Shown here piece by piece: positions 8,739-17,793 of a stretch of DNA of 64,000 nt; the stretch's first letter is position 1; each line of letters opens with the position of its first letter. Origin of the DNA: Burkholderiales bacterium PBB6 (GTDB lineage Bacteria > Pseudomonadota > Gammaproteobacteria > Burkholderiales > Burkholderiaceae_C); NCBI GenBank assembly GCA_002255925.1, contig NKIH01000006.1:186001-250000 (forward strand), read 5' to 3'. The notes under the pieces were generated by a model. That model was not told the origin of the DNA, ran no database searches, and saw only the letters and a list, made by a program, of their open reading frames with translations. A program made the position numbers and the translations under genes.

Positions 8739-9263
8739 ATGATGGATATCACTTCACCCTGCGTGGTGACGCTGATCTGGACACTTTCGGATGCCCAGGG
8801 TCAGCTGATCGACGAACTCAAAGAACCGGTCGAATTCTTCTTCGGCGGTGGCGACCTGCTGCCCAAAGTGGAAGAGGCGCTGGCTGGCCAAAGCGCCGGC
8901 TTCGAGGCGCATTTGCACCTGGAACCCGAAAACGCCTTCGGCGATTACGACGCAGACCTGCTCTGCTATGAATCGCGCGAACTGTTCCCCGATGGCGTTG
9001 AGCCCGGCATGCAGTTCGAAGGCCTGCCCGACGGCGCCGCAACGCCCGACATGCCCGAAGACGCGCTCTACACCGTGACCGAGGTGTACCCGGAGCATGT
9101 GGTGCTTGACGGCAACCACCCGCTGGCCGGCATTGCACTGCGCATTGCGCTGAAGGTGCTGGAGGTCCGCGAGGCCACCGAGGCCGAGGTCGGCGCCGGC
9201 AGCGTCGGCGAGAGCCCGCTGATGGTGCTGCAGGGCACGCCGCCCGGCGAGCCGCTGCACTGA
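8739..9263 (+). CDS. FKBP-type peptidyl-prolyl isomerase, SlyD-like
   Basis: 174 residues of a short FKBP with an inserted flap domain (IF domain) as in SlyD/FkpB: EPVEFFFGGGDLLPKVEEALAG followed by the conserved EAHLHLEPENAFGDYDADLL. It is expected to isomerise Xaa-Pro bonds and chaperone folding in the cytoplasm, as no signal peptide is present. It lacks the His/Cys-rich metal-binding tail of E. coli SlyD; the C terminus ends LQGTPPGEPLH. Two ATGs in tandem (8739, 8742) are possible starts, neither with a good ribosome-binding site. It is divergent from the cupin gene with about 35 bp between starts. A terminator follows. Confidence 0.85.
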   Translation: MMDITSPCVVTLIWTLSDAQGQLIDELKEPVEFFFGGGDLLPKVEEALAGQSAGFEAHLHLEPENAFGDYDADLLCYESRELFPDGVEPGMQFEGLPDGAATPDMPEDALYTVTEVYPEHVVLDGNHPLAGIALRIALKVLEVREATEAEVGAGSVGESPLMVLQGTPPGEPLH

Positions 9264-9296
9264 TTCCGCTGAACGGCACCCCGGTGCCGCCGCCAC

Positions 9297-9323
9297 AACG
9301 CCCGCCGCCAGCGGGCGTTTTTC
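9297..9323 (+). terminator. Rho-independent terminator after the SlyD-like gene
   Basis: Nine-base-pair stem AACGCCCGC/GCGGGCGTT with a 5-nt loop and a T-rich tail, 33 bp after the stop. It lies just before the convergent dut stop at 9326. Confidence 0.85.
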
Positions 9324-9325
9324 AT

Positions 9326-9775
9326 TCAGCCCTTGCCGGTTGAGCCGAAGCCGCCAAGGCCGCGCTCGGAGGCGGCAAAGTCTTCCACCCGGCGGAAGCT
9401 GGCCTGCACCACCGGCACGATGATCATCTGGGCGATGCGCTCCATCGGCGCGATGGTGAACGCGGTGCTGCCGCGGTTCCAGCAGCTCACCATCAGCTGG
9501 CCCTGGTAGTCCGAATCGATCAAGCCGACCAGATTGCCCAGCACGATGCCGTGCTTGTGGCCCAGGCCCGAGCGCGGCAGGATCATCGCGGCCAGGCCGG
9601 CATCACCGATATGGATGGCCAGGCCCGTGGGCACCAGCACCGTCTGGCCCGGCGCCAGCTCCAGCGGCTCGTCCAGGCAGGCGCGCAAATCCAGGCCGGC
9701 GCTGCCGGGCGTGGCGTAGGCGGGCAGCTGGTCGGCCATGCGGGCGTCCAGCACTTTCACGTCAATCGTCGTCAT
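9326..9775 (-). CDS. dut: Deoxyuridine 5'-triphosphate nucleotidohydrolase
   Basis: 149-residue trimeric dUTPase, hydrolysing dUTP to dUMP and pyrophosphate to keep uracil out of DNA. The family motifs appear in order: motif 1 [11 protein letters not shown], motif 2 [10 protein letters not shown], motif 3 [11 protein letters not shown], motif 4 [10 protein letters not shown] and motif 5 [12 protein letters not shown]. The length matches the bacterial family. AGGAATTTCGAG precedes the ATG. The gene follows coaBC on the same strand after 20 bp, the usual dfp-dut neighbourhood. Confidence 0.97.
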   Translation of the reverse strand: MTTIDVKVLDARMADQLPAYATPGSAGLDLRACLDEPLELAPGQTVLVPTGLAIHIGDAGLAAMILPRSGLGHKHGIVLGNLVGLIDSDYQGQLMVSCWNRGSTAFTIAPMERIAQMIIVPVVQASFRRVEDFAASERGLGGFGSTGKG

Positions 9776-9795
9776 CTCGAAATTCCTGCGTAGGC

Positions 9796-11004
9796 TCAGG
9801 GCGCCAGGCGGCGCGCCAGCTCGGCCACCAGGGCGCGAGCAAGGGTCAGTTTGTGGGCTTGCGGCAGCTCGGTGTGCCCCTGGTCGTCCACCAGCATCAA
9901 GGCATTGGTGTCTTGCCCGAAGGTAGCCGGGCCGATGTTGGCCACCAGCAGCGGCACGTTCTTGCGCAAGCGCTTGGCCGTGGCATGGCGCAGCAGGTCG
10001 TGGCTCTCGGCGGCAAAACCCACGCAATACGGCCGGTCAGGCAGGGCTGCCACCGCGGCCAGGATGTCCGGGTTCTCAACCAGGGCCAGGCTGGGCACCT
10101 GCCCCGTTCCGTCCTTCTTGATCTTTTCATCGGCCAGCTCGGCCGGGCGCCAGTCGGCCACCGCCGCCGTGGCAATGAACACATCGTGCACGGTGGCCAG
10201 CGGCAGCACGGCGGCATGCATCTGCCGCGCGCTCTGCACATTGATGCGGTGCACATGGCGCGGCGTCGGCAGGTGCACCGGGCCGGCCACCAGCGTCACT
10301 TCGGCGCCGGCCTCCTGGGCGGCGCGGGCAATCGCAAAGCCCATCTTGCCGCTGGAATGGTTGGTGATGCCACGCACCGGGTCGATGGCTTCGAAGGTCG
10401 GACCGGCGGTGATCAACACGCGGCGGCCACGCAAGCGCTTGGGCTGGAAGAAGCCGATGAGCTCATCACGCAGCTCGGCAGGCTCCAGCATGCGGCCGTC
10501 GCCGGTTTCACCGCAGGCCTGATCGCCCTGGGCCGGGCCGAGCACCGTCGTGCCGTCCTGCCGCAGCTGCGCCACGTTGCGCTGGGTGGCCGGGTGGGCC
10601 CACATCTCGCGGTTCATCGCCGGCGCCACCAGCAGCGGCACCGTGTCGAAGGGACGCGCCAGGCAGGTCAGCGACAGCAACTCATCGGCGCGGCCCTGGG
10701 CCAGCTTGGCCATGAAGTCAGCGCTGGCGGGGGCGATGAGGATGGCGTCCGCCTCGCGGGAGACGTTGATGTGCGCCATGTTGTTCGGCGCACGCGCGTC
10801 CCACTGGCTGGTCCACACCGGCCGGCCCGACAGCGCCTGCAGGGTCACCGGCGTGATGAAGGCCTCGGCGGCCTCGGTCATCACCACCTGCACCGTGGCG
10901 CCCGCCTTGACCAGCTCGCGCACCAGATCGGCGGCCTTGTAGCAGGCGATACCGCCCGACAAGCCCAGCACGATGTGACGGCCCGACAGTTCCAGTTCAG
11001 TCAT
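9796..11004 (-). CDS. coaBC: Bifunctional phosphopantothenoylcysteine decarboxylase/phosphopantothenate-cysteine ligase
   Basis: 402-residue two-domain enzyme for the middle steps of coenzyme A synthesis. The N-terminal flavin-dependent CoaC half (about 1-185) has [15 protein letters not shown], the [20 protein letters not shown] stretch, and [13 protein letters not shown] with the active-site Cys. The C-terminal CoaB half has [28 protein letters not shown] and the KIKKDG lysines. The ATG at 11004 follows the upstream gene by 54 bp, with a strong hairpin between them. Confidence 0.96.
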   Translation of the reverse strand: MTELELSGRHIVLGLSGGIACYKAADLVRELVKAGATVQVVMTEAAEAFITPVTLQALSGRPVWTSQWDARAPNNMAHINVSREADAILIAPASADFMAKLAQGRADELLSLTCLARPFDTVPLLVAPAMNREMWAHPATQRNVAQLRQDGTTVLGPAQGDQACGETGDGRMLEPAELRDELIGFFQPKRLRGRRVLITAGPTFEAIDPVRGITNHSSGKMGFAIARAAQEAGAEVTLVAGPVHLPTPRHVHRINVQSARQMHAAVLPLATVHDVFIATAAVADWRPAELADEKIKKDGTGQVPSLALVENPDILAAVAALPDRPYCVGFAAESHDLLRHATAKRLRKNVPLLVANIGPATFGQDTNALMLVDDQGHTELPQAHKLTLARALVAELARRLAP

Positions 11005-11028
11005 CAGTTTTGCCTTGTTGCTTGGCCG

Positions 11029-11056
11029 CCGTTCAGGGCAGCACTGCCCTGAACGG
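11029..11056. repeat. Strong perfect inverted repeat between yecA-like gene and coaBC
   Basis: Arms CCGTTCAGGGCAG and CTGCCCTGAACGG (13 bp each) with a 2-nt centre begin 3 bp after the stop of the YecA-like gene. No T-run follows on the minus strand, so this is not a standard intrinsic terminator. It may protect the 3' end, attenuate readthrough, or be a dispersed palindromic element. Confidence 0.6.
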
Positions 11057-11058
11057 GC

Positions 11059-11832
11059 TCACTGCATCTGGGCGCCGTGGCACTTCTTGAACTTCTTGCC
11101 ACTGCCGCACGGGCAGGGGTCGTTGCGGCCGGGCAGCTCGCCTACGCGGCGCTGCGGCGGCTTCGGTGCGTGGTCCAGCCAGTACAGGCGCATGTCCTGG
11201 GCGGCGTAGAGCGCTTCGTGGATCAGCTCTTCGCGCGTCAGTTCTTCGCCGTCGTACAGCTCGTCGAACACTTCCTTCAGCTCGGCCGGCTCCATCGTCA
11301 GCGAGACGACGCGCAGCATGCATTCGTCGAACAGCTGGCCCTCTTCCGTTTCCAGGTCGGCGTCCGGCCAGTCGTTCGGGAAGTCGTGGGTGGCGTCCAT
11401 GAAGCCGATGGCCCAGACCTCACCGGTCTGCTCCAGCAGGTGCAGCTCGTCTTCCTTGATGTGGCCATCGGCCACCAGCTGCTTCTTGTCGTCGTCCGAC
11501 AGCTCGATCATCAGCGGCGCCAGGCGCAGCACGTCGGCGTCGTCGAGGATCAGCTCCGGATCCAGCTGGTTGGCCAGCACCTCGAAGCGGCTGTCGATGA
11601 CCTTGATGGCCTGCTCGGCATCGGCCGGATCGGCGTAGGCGCGGGCAAACACGCCCTGCCCCATCTTGGCGAGCCATTCATCGCGCTCGATGCGGCGCGG
11701 GCTGGCCACGATGGCCGTCAGGTAGCCATCGAGCCATTCGAGGGAAATAGCATCTTCGAAGCCAGCCAGACGCTGACAAACCTCGTCCAGGGCTTCGATC
11801 TCTTGTTCGGTACTCATGCGGGGCGCGGGCAT
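11059..11832 (-). CDS. UPF0149/YecA family protein with C-terminal SEC-C zinc motif
   Basis: 257 residues. The first about 200 form the helical UPF0149/YecA domain, with [18 protein letters not shown] near the start and acidic helices such as [20 protein letters not shown]. The C terminus [19 protein letters not shown] is a canonical SEC-C motif that binds Zn through CPC and CH, as at the tail of SecA. GGAG seven bases upstream supports the ATG at 11832 ([10 protein letters not shown]) over 11817. The molecular role of YecA proteins is poorly defined; SecA- or ribosome-associated functions have been suggested for E. coli members. It probably leads the yecA-coaBC-dut transcript. Confidence 0.85.
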   Translation of the reverse strand: MPAPRMSTEQEIEALDEVCQRLAGFEDAISLEWLDGYLTAIVASPRRIERDEWLAKMGQGVFARAYADPADAEQAIKVIDSRFEVLANQLDPELILDDADVLRLAPLMIELSDDDKKQLVADGHIKEDELHLLEQTGEVWAIGFMDATHDFPNDWPDADLETEEGQLFDECMLRVVSLTMEPAELKEVFDELYDGEELTREELIHEALYAAQDMRLYWLDHAPKPPQRRVGELPGRNDPCPCGSGKKFKKCHGAQMQ

Positions 11833-11891
11833 CGCGAAACTCCAGCTTTTTTTGACAGCCGGCAGTGTCGCACGCCCGGGCGCCCGCGTGC

Positions 11892-12476
11892 TCACCTTGC
11901 GCCGGGCCAGGCCGGCGGACGGGGGTGCAGCCGGGCCATGGCCAGCGCGTCCACGTACTCGCCGTCGCGCAGCGCAAAACCGCGGTGCCGGCCTTCCTCC
12001 ACAAAACCGAACTTGCGGTACAGCGCAATCGCCGCGGCGTTGTCGACATACACCGTGAGCTCCAGCCGCAGCGCGCCCGTCCAGTCATCGGCATAGGTGC
12101 ACAGGGCCTGCATCAATGCGGTGCCCACGCCACGCCCCTGCCACGCCCGGCTCACCTGCATGCCCAGGCCCAGCACGTGGCGCCGGCGCACCTGCGGCGC
12201 CACGCTGAACAGCGCGCCCGAGGCCACCACGCGGCCATCCAGCTCCGCCACCAGATGCAGGTCTGCCTTGCCGGGCTGCGCCTGGTCGGTCAGGCGCTGG
12301 CGCCAGGCATCCACGTCGGGGTAAGGCAGTTGCAGCAGCGGCGCAAACACGCTGTGCTCGGCCATCATCTCTGCGAAGTCGGGGGCGTCAGACGGCCGGG
12401 CACGGCGCAAGGTCCAGACGGGGTTGGCGCCTGGCTCATTGCCAGGCTCTGCAGGACAAGGTTCAGGGGGTGTCAC
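11892..12476 (-). CDS. GNAT family N-acetyltransferase
   Basis: 194 residues with a GNAT fold. The acetyl-CoA motif A is [20 protein letters not shown] and motif B is [37 protein letters not shown], close to the YhhY/RimJ-like branch. The GTG start at 12476 has GGAG eight bases upstream. Substrate unknown. The nearest upstream gene on this strand is 369 bp away, with a strong hairpin between, so this gene probably has its own promoter. Confidence 0.85.
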   Translation of the reverse strand: MTPPEPCPAEPGNEPGANPVWTLRRARPSDAPDFAEMMAEHSVFAPLLQLPYPDVDAWRQRLTDQAQPGKADLHLVAELDGRVVASGALFSVAPQVRRRHVLGLGMQVSRAWQGRGVGTALMQALCTYADDWTGALRLELTVYVDNAAAIALYRKFGFVEEGRHRGFALRDGEYVDALAMARLHPRPPAWPGAR

Positions 12477-12845
12477 GGCGATCTCCGGGTGTAAGGGTCA
12501 AGGTGCATCGCTGCACGAGGGGAGGCAGAAACGACACAGGCCCGCTGTCTGCAAGACATGCGGGCCTGTGGAGGGGGAAACGGTGTGGGAGTGCGATGTG
12601 GGGTTCAGGCCCGCATGTGCAGTCGTGGCTGCATCAGATGCACGTGATGCACTAGAACTTGCTGATGCTCAGTGCCGAACGAGCACACATGCAGCACCGC
12701 TACCAGCGCCGGGCGGGCTGAAGCAGTGGTGGCGCGGCGGGTTGCGAGCTGCGAAGGCATGCGTTGGAGTGTGCATGCCGGACTGGGGGTGGTCAAGCGG
12801 CCGCTGGTGCGGGATCGCCAAACACCACTAAACACCCCACGCACC
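12477..12845. other. 369-bp gap between the AttH-like gene and the GNAT gene
   Basis: No convincing gene. It contains a near-perfect hairpin (12535-12570), a cluster of short GCATCA/TGATGC and GATGCA repeats around 12629-12652, and a weak minus-strand reading frame (12605-12844) whose His-rich 3' part has coding-like codons but no ribosome-binding site. The Shine-Dalgarno and start of the GNAT gene lie at its left end. Confidence 0.5.
12535..12570. repeat. Long hairpin with one bulge in the attH-GNAT gap
   Basis: Arms CACAGGCCCGC/GCGGGCCTGTG (11 bp) enclose a second stem TGTCT/AGACA with a GCA loop and a single bulged T, making an almost continuous 16-bp stem. On the minus strand it is followed only by TCGTTTCTG, a poor T-tract, so termination is possible but not clear. 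Confidence 0.55.
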
Positions 12846-14057
12846 TCACAAGTCAGGCCGATCAGCGTAGCCCGTCATCTCGAGGTAGCCCAGGCCCACA
12901 CGGCGGCCTTCGTCGCCCACCAGGGCGGTCAGGCCTTCCCAGTAGACGGTGCCGGTGCTGGCGCGGCTGTCCACTTCCTGCGCGTCGCTCAGGGCCAGCA
13001 CCATGAAGCGACCGACCGGTGTGAACACCGTCCAGCGCACGGGGTAACGGGCGCCGGTGCGCGGGCTGGTCCAGGTGGCACCGGGCTCGAAACGCACCTT
13101 GTCAGCCGGGAAGATGGTCAGTCGGCCCGAGGCGTCGCGCCAGCTGCCGCCGGCCCAGAAGGGTTTGGCCAGCGGGTCGGTGGTACCACGACGGCGCAGC
13201 TGGAACAGGGTCAGCGCGGCGCCGTCGAACATGTTGATGCCCAGCCAGTCCCAGCCCGCGGCCTCGGGCGCCAGCACGCTGTCGCTCCATTCATGGTCGA
13301 GCCAGCCGGTGCCGCGCAAGGCCGCCGCTGCGCCGCCCCGCTGGCTGACGCGGCCCTGCACCTGCAACTGCGGCACGCTGTAGTAGTGGCTCGCGTGCTC
13401 ATCGCCCGGGCCCTTGCGCGAAAAGCCGGCCTGGCCCTGCAGCAGCAAGGGCTGGGTGGGCTTGGCGGTGAGGTCGAGCGTGAAGCCCGCAGCCGGCACC
13501 TCGATCCGGTAGCTGCCATCTTGCGCGTCGCGCGCCATGCGCCAGTCGCCGATGGCCACATCGGTGTCGCGCAGGCTGGCCCGCGCTGACGGTGTGGCGT
13601 CGATGCCGTTCCAGCGCGCCATGCGCTGGTCATGCGCATGGCTGGCAGGCACGCCGCGGGCACCGAGGTCGGTCAGCGCGGCATGGGCGAACAGCAGCTG
13701 GCGCGCTGCAAACCGGCCGGGCACTTCTGCAGCCAGGTCGGTGCGCGAGCGGAAGAACGTGACCTGGAAGCCCCAGCGCGGGCTGGTGGTGGCCGGCGCG
13801 CCATCCGGCTGCAACTGGCCGGTGAGGTACCACCACTCGGTGCGGGCGCCGGGGTGGGCGCCGTGGTCAGATGGGAACTCCAGCTTGCGGCCGGGCTGAA
13901 CGCGGTCCAGCGCCGGGTCACGGCGCGGCGCGCTCAACGGGGCGGCCAGCGCCTGGGCATGAGCGGCCACGGGCATCAGTGCGCCGGCACCGCCCAGCGC
14001 CAGCAGGTGCTGCAGCCAGGCTCGGCGGTGCGCATGGAATGGCGTGCGGCCGTTCAT
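12846..14057 (-). CDS. AttH-like lipocalin-fold protein (carotenoid 1,2-hydratase/AttH family)
   Basis: 403 residues. The N terminus HAHRRAWLQHLLALGGAGAL carries a twin-Arg pattern (RRAWLQ) and an AHA|QA cleavage site, so Tat export is likely. The mature part has the AttH/CrtC hallmarks: DHGAHPGARTEWWYLTGQL near residue 67, GFQVTFFRSR, the central WLDHEWSD and WDWLGINMFDG. AttH of Agrobacterium is encoded with the attEFG ABC transporter genes, and this gene is likewise coupled to an ABC permease gene (TGATG, 1-bp overlap, GGGAGG upstream). Family members bind hydrophobic ligands. The ligand here is unknown, and a carotenoid role is not supported by the neighbours. Confidence 0.8.
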   Translation of the reverse strand: MNGRTPFHAHRRAWLQHLLALGGAGALMPVAAHAQALAAPLSAPRRDPALDRVQPGRKLEFPSDHGAHPGARTEWWYLTGQLQPDGAPATTSPRWGFQVTFFRSRTDLAAEVPGRFAARQLLFAHAALTDLGARGVPASHAHDQRMARWNGIDATPSARASLRDTDVAIGDWRMARDAQDGSYRIEVPAAGFTLDLTAKPTQPLLLQGQAGFSRKGPGDEHASHYYSVPQLQVQGRVSQRGGAAAALRGTGWLDHEWSDSVLAPEAAGWDWLGINMFDGAALTLFQLRRRGTTDPLAKPFWAGGSWRDASGRLTIFPADKVRFEPGATWTSPRTGARYPVRWTVFTPVGRFMVLALSDAQEVDSRASTGTVYWEGLTALVGDEGRRVGLGYLEMTGYADRPDL

Positions 14058-16606
14058 CACCAATCCTCCCGCACGGCGCGCACGGCGTCGGCATGCACGG
14101 CGCGGCGGGCCGTGAGCAGCGTGGTGCCCAGCCCCGCCAGCAGCACGGCGCCCAGCAGGGCCGCCACCGGGCCGGGCGGCACCAGCAAAGGCATCGTCCA
14201 GTGGAAGCTCTGCGGGTTCACCACATGCACCAGCACCGCGCTGATGGCCAGGCCCAGCCCCAGGCCCACCAGCACGCCGGCGATCAGCCAGCCGGCGGTT
14301 TCGAGCAGCACCAGGCGCATCACCTGGCTGCGCGTCAGCCCGAGGTGAGCCAGCAGGCCAAACTCACGCTGGCGGGACAGCACCTGCGCCGACAAGCTCG
14401 CCGCCACACCGGCCAGGCCAATGGCAATGGCCACCACCTGCAGGTAGCGCGTCACCGCGAAGCTGCGATCGAAGATCTGCAAGGAGATGGCCTTGAGCTG
14501 CGCCGTGCTCGCAAAGGTCAGCGCTTGCGGTGCGCCACCCAGCTCGGCCACGACGGCGCGAATGGCGGCCTGCAGCGGGGCCTGCGCCGCGCCGGGTTTG
14601 AGCCACAACGCCATGTCGTTGAGCCGCTCATCACCGGTCAGCCGGCGGTAGTCGGCTTCGCCAAGCGTGACGCTGCCGAACTGGCGGGCGTAGTCACGGT
14701 ACACACCGCGCACGAAAAACGTGACCGGCCCCGAGGGCAACACCAGGGTCAGCGGTTGGCCGGTGCGGGCGTTGTGCAGGCTCAGCATGGCCTCGCTGAC
14801 AAACAGCCCGACCTGCCCGGCGGGCAGCGGCAAGGCCACGTCGACCAGCGGCAAGTGCTGCGACGGGTCATCCCCCAAGTCGCGGGCCAGCACACTCACC
14901 TCGGGCTGGCGGGGCGACAGGCTGACCTGCAACTGCCGCATGCCGGCCACCCGGGCCACGCCGGGCACGCTGGCCAGGCGCTGCGCGAGGCCGTCGGGGA
15001 AGGTCACGTCGCCACCTGCGCCCTGCCCGGCCCGCACGTACAAATCAGCCGGCAGCACGGTGTCCAGCCAGGTGGTGACGGCCGAGCGGAAGCTGGCCAC
15101 CATCACCGTCAAGGCCACGCACAGCGCCAGGCTGGCCACCACGCCTGCCAGCGCCGCCGTGGCCGTGCCCCGGTGGTGCCGCGCCCGTTGCAGCGCCAGT
15201 AACCACAGCGCATGGCGGGCCGGGCTGGCGCCACGCTGGCCCAGCAGCACACGCACCACCGCGGGCAGCAGGCTGATGCCACCCACCAGCCAGGCGGCCA
15301 CCGCCGCATAGGCCGCCACCGGCAAGCCTTCGATCGGCGGCAGCAAGGCCAGGCCCGCGCCGCCCAGCAACATCAACAGGCCGGGCCACACCGGCGGCGC
15401 CTGACCGCCCTGCCCGCCCAGGCCCTTCAGCGCCATCGCAGGTGACAACCGCGCGGCCTGCGCCGCTGGCCAGGCCCCACCCACCACCGAGGCCAGCAGC
15501 CCCAGGCCCACGCACAGCGCCGCCGCTGGCCACGACCACTGCAACTGCGGCGCAACGCCCGCAAAGTAGCCGCCGCCCAGGTCACCGGCCAGCAGGCGCA
15601 GCGCCGCCATTGCCATGCCCGTGCCCAGCGCCACCCCCAGCAGGCCTGCCAGCAAGCCCGTCACCGCGCATTCGGCCAGCACCAGGCCGCGCCGGCCGGC
15701 CGCCCCCAGGCCGAGCACGCCCAGCAAGGCCAGGCCCGGCGTGCGCTGCGCCACCGCCAGCGACACCACCGAGAACACCAGAAAACCGCCGACCACCAGC
15801 GCCACCAGCGCCAGCACGCTGAGGTTCACCCGGTAGGCGCGTGAGAGGTTCGATACCCGCTGGTTGCCATCGCCCGGCACCAGCCACTGCGCCCCGGGCG
15901 GCAGCTGACCAGCCAGCGCGCGCTGCACCGAGGCCGCATCGGCGCCGGCCTGCAGCCGCACATCCACGCGGCTGACCTGGCCGGGCTGGCCCAGCATCGT
16001 CTGCGCCGCAGCGATGTCGACCACCAGAATGGGCCCGCCGCCGGCTGCCACCTGGCCACCCGCCACCAGTTGCCATGGCTTGCCGCGGGCCAGCACTTGC
16101 CAATCGGCGGCTGCAGGGCTCGCATCATCCTGGCCGATCAGCCCCTGCAAGGCCGCATTGGCAAAGCCCAGCCGCGGGTCGAGCATCGCCAGGCGCCCGC
16201 TGCCCTTGGCGGGCTGCGGCATCAACTCTGGCGCCACGGCCATCACGCTCAATGCGTCCACGCCGATCACGCGCACCGGGTGGGTACGGCCGCCGGGCAG
16301 CAGCAGCACCGTGTCGGCATGCACGCGGGGTGAGGCCACCGCCACGCCGGGCGTTGCGGCCAGGGTGTCCAGCCAGCTTTCAGGCAGGCCGGTGGCACCA
16401 CCCTGCAAGCTGAGGTCAGGCTCGCCGTTGGCTGAGCGCACCGCCGATGAAAACTCGGCCAGTGCCGAACCGTTGATCAGGTGCACCGACAAGGCCAGCG
16501 CCACGCCCAGCGCCACGCTCAGCAGCGCCGCCAACTGGCGCCACGGATGGGCACGCCATTCGGCCAGGCTCAGGCGCCACAGGCGCAGGGCGTCCAGGGC
16601 CCGCAT
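14057..16606 (-). CDS. FtsX-like ABC transporter permease (two FtsX domains)
   Basis: 849 residues of a long MacB/LolCE-type permease. An N-terminal helix (LAALLSVALGVALALSVHLI) is followed by a large periplasmic domain (about 45-255), a block of helices with an FtsX core (YRVNLSVLALVALVVGGFLVFSVVSLA), several further helices, a second periplasmic domain (about 520-700) and a final FtsX core (LQVVAIAIGLAGVAASL...AILVGLGLG-like). The duplicated arrangement matches permeases that work with one ATPase dimer to move lipids or lipoproteins from the periplasmic side. It overlaps the ATPase gene and attH gene by 1 bp each (TGATG), so the operon is tightly coupled. Confidence 0.88.
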   Translation of the reverse strand: MRALDALRLWRLSLAEWRAHPWRQLAALLSVALGVALALSVHLINGSALAEFSSAVRSANGEPDLSLQGGATGLPESWLDTLAATPGVAVASPRVHADTVLLLPGGRTHPVRVIGVDALSVMAVAPELMPQPAKGSGRLAMLDPRLGFANAALQGLIGQDDASPAAADWQVLARGKPWQLVAGGQVAAGGGPILVVDIAAAQTMLGQPGQVSRVDVRLQAGADAASVQRALAGQLPPGAQWLVPGDGNQRVSNLSRAYRVNLSVLALVALVVGGFLVFSVVSLAVAQRTPGLALLGVLGLGAAGRRGLVLAECAVTGLLAGLLGVALGTGMAMAALRLLAGDLGGGYFAGVAPQLQWSWPAAALCVGLGLLASVVGGAWPAAQAARLSPAMALKGLGGQGGQAPPVWPGLLMLLGGAGLALLPPIEGLPVAAYAAVAAWLVGGISLLPAVVRVLLGQRGASPARHALWLLALQRARHHRGTATAALAGVVASLALCVALTVMVASFRSAVTTWLDTVLPADLYVRAGQGAGGDVTFPDGLAQRLASVPGVARVAGMRQLQVSLSPRQPEVSVLARDLGDDPSQHLPLVDVALPLPAGQVGLFVSEAMLSLHNARTGQPLTLVLPSGPVTFFVRGVYRDYARQFGSVTLGEADYRRLTGDERLNDMALWLKPGAAQAPLQAAIRAVVAELGGAPQALTFASTAQLKAISLQIFDRSFAVTRYLQVVAIAIGLAGVAASLSAQVLSRQREFGLLAHLGLTRSQVMRLVLLETAGWLIAGVLVGLGLGLAISAVLVHVVNPQSFHWTMPLLVPPGPVAALLGAVLLAGLGTTLLTARRAVHADAVRAVREDW

Positions 16607-17328
16607 CAGGCCGGCAGGCCAGCAGGGGCAGCGGCGTCGGGCGCCTGCATGCCAGACGCCGTGAGGGTCAGCACCCGATCAGCCCGGCTGGCCGCGCTGC
16701 GCGAGTGCGTCACCAGCAGGCAGGCAGCGCCTTCCTGGCGGACCTGCTCTTGCAGCAAATCAAGAATGCGCGCGGCAGTGTCCGGGTCCAGATTGCCGGT
16801 GGGCTCGTCCGCCAGGATCAGCGGCGGGCGGTGCACCAGCGCGCGCGCAATCGCCACACGCTGCAACTGCCCGCCTGACAACTGCGCCGGCATGCGCCCA
16901 GCCAGGCTGCCCAGGCCCACGGCATCGAGCACCTGCTGCACACGGGCGCCGTCACCGCGGCCTTGCAGCAGCAGCGGCAGGGCCACGTTGTCGGCCACAC
17001 TCAGGTGCGGCAACACATGGAAAGCCTGGAACACGAAGCCCAGCCGTTCACGGCGCAGCTTGGCCAGTTGCGGCTCGGCCAGCTCGCGCACGCTCATGCC
17101 GCTGAGCCACAGCTCACCGCTGTCGGGTTGATCCAGGCCGGCGATGCAGTTCAGCAGCGTCGATTTGCCCACGCCCGATTCACCGGTCAGCGCCACGAAC
17201 TCGCCGGGGTGAATCTGCAGGCTGACGTTGTCGAACACCACCTGCTGGTCGTAGGCCTTGCGCAGGCCGCGCAGGCGCAGCACGGGCGCCACGTCAGTCG
17301 CATCCACCGTGTGGCCGCCGGGGCTCAC
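16606..17328 (-). CDS. ABC transporter ATP-binding protein (LolD/MacB-type)
   Basis: 240-residue nucleotide-binding subunit partnering the FtsX permease. Walker A is GESGVGKST, the signature is QLSGGQLQRVAIARAL, and Walker B is PPLILADEPTGNLD with the following H-loop in LLVTHSRSAA. The EPTGNLD pattern is usual for LolD/FtsE/MacB-type mechanotransmission ATPases. The GTG start at 17328 overlaps the stop of the preceding acetyltransferase by 4 bp (GTGA). Confidence 0.93.
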   Translation of the reverse strand: MSPGGHTVDATDVAPVLRLRGLRKAYDQQVVFDNVSLQIHPGEFVALTGESGVGKSTLLNCIAGLDQPDSGELWLSGMSVRELAEPQLAKLRRERLGFVFQAFHVLPHLSVADNVALPLLLQGRGDGARVQQVLDAVGLGSLAGRMPAQLSGGQLQRVAIARALVHRPPLILADEPTGNLDPDTAARILDLLQEQVRQEGAACLLVTHSRSAASRADRVLTLTASGMQAPDAAAPAGLPA

Positions 17329-17753
17329 AGGTCACTCTCCAGGCGTCGTCCCATGCTCATCACGCGGTCGTCGGTGTAGCCGAGCGCCGCGTAAAAAGCC
17401 TGCACGGCCGTGTTCTCGGAGCGGATCTGCAGGTTCACCTTCGGGCAGCCACGCGCGGCCAGCAGCGCTTCCGCCCAGGCCATCAATTGCCGGCCCAGGC
17501 CATGTCGCCGTGCCTGCGGGGCCACGGCCAGGTAGTTGATCCAGCCGCGGTGGCCTTCATAACCCACCATCACGCTGCCCACCAGCACACCGTGCTCGTC
17601 TACCGCCACGCCCAGGCCCGCCGGGTCCACATCCAGCTTTCGTCGGATGTCCTTGGCCGGATCGTTCCACGGGCGGGTCAGCTCGCAGGCCTGCCACAGG
17701 GCGATCAGGGCGCCTTGGTCAGCAGGTGCAAAAGGGCGGATCTGGACGTTCAT
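17325..17753 (-). CDS. GNAT family acetyltransferase, YpeA-like
   Basis: 142 residues matching the YpeA group: IRPFAPADQGALIALWQACELTRPWNDPAKDIRRKL at the N terminus, the acetyl-CoA loop VAPQARRHGLGRQLMAWAE, and KVNLQIRSENTAVQAFYAALGYTDDRVMSMGRRL at the end. Substrate unknown. It is the first gene of a run that continues with the ABC ATPase (4-bp overlap), FtsX permease and AttH-like protein. Confidence 0.88.
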   Translation of the reverse strand: MNVQIRPFAPADQGALIALWQACELTRPWNDPAKDIRRKLDVDPAGLGVAVDEHGVLVGSVMVGYEGHRGWINYLAVAPQARRHGLGRQLMAWAEALLAARGCPKVNLQIRSENTAVQAFYAALGYTDDRVMSMGRRLESDL

Positions 17754-17793
17754 CGAGAAGCCAAAGGTGTGTGCAGGTGAACCGGCGGGTTGA

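Noticed and set aside
12605-12844. Small His-rich minus-strand frame in the attH-GNAT gap
   Set aside because: Some coding-like codons but no ribosome-binding site, no recognisable domain and an atypical composition; left as part of the gap description.
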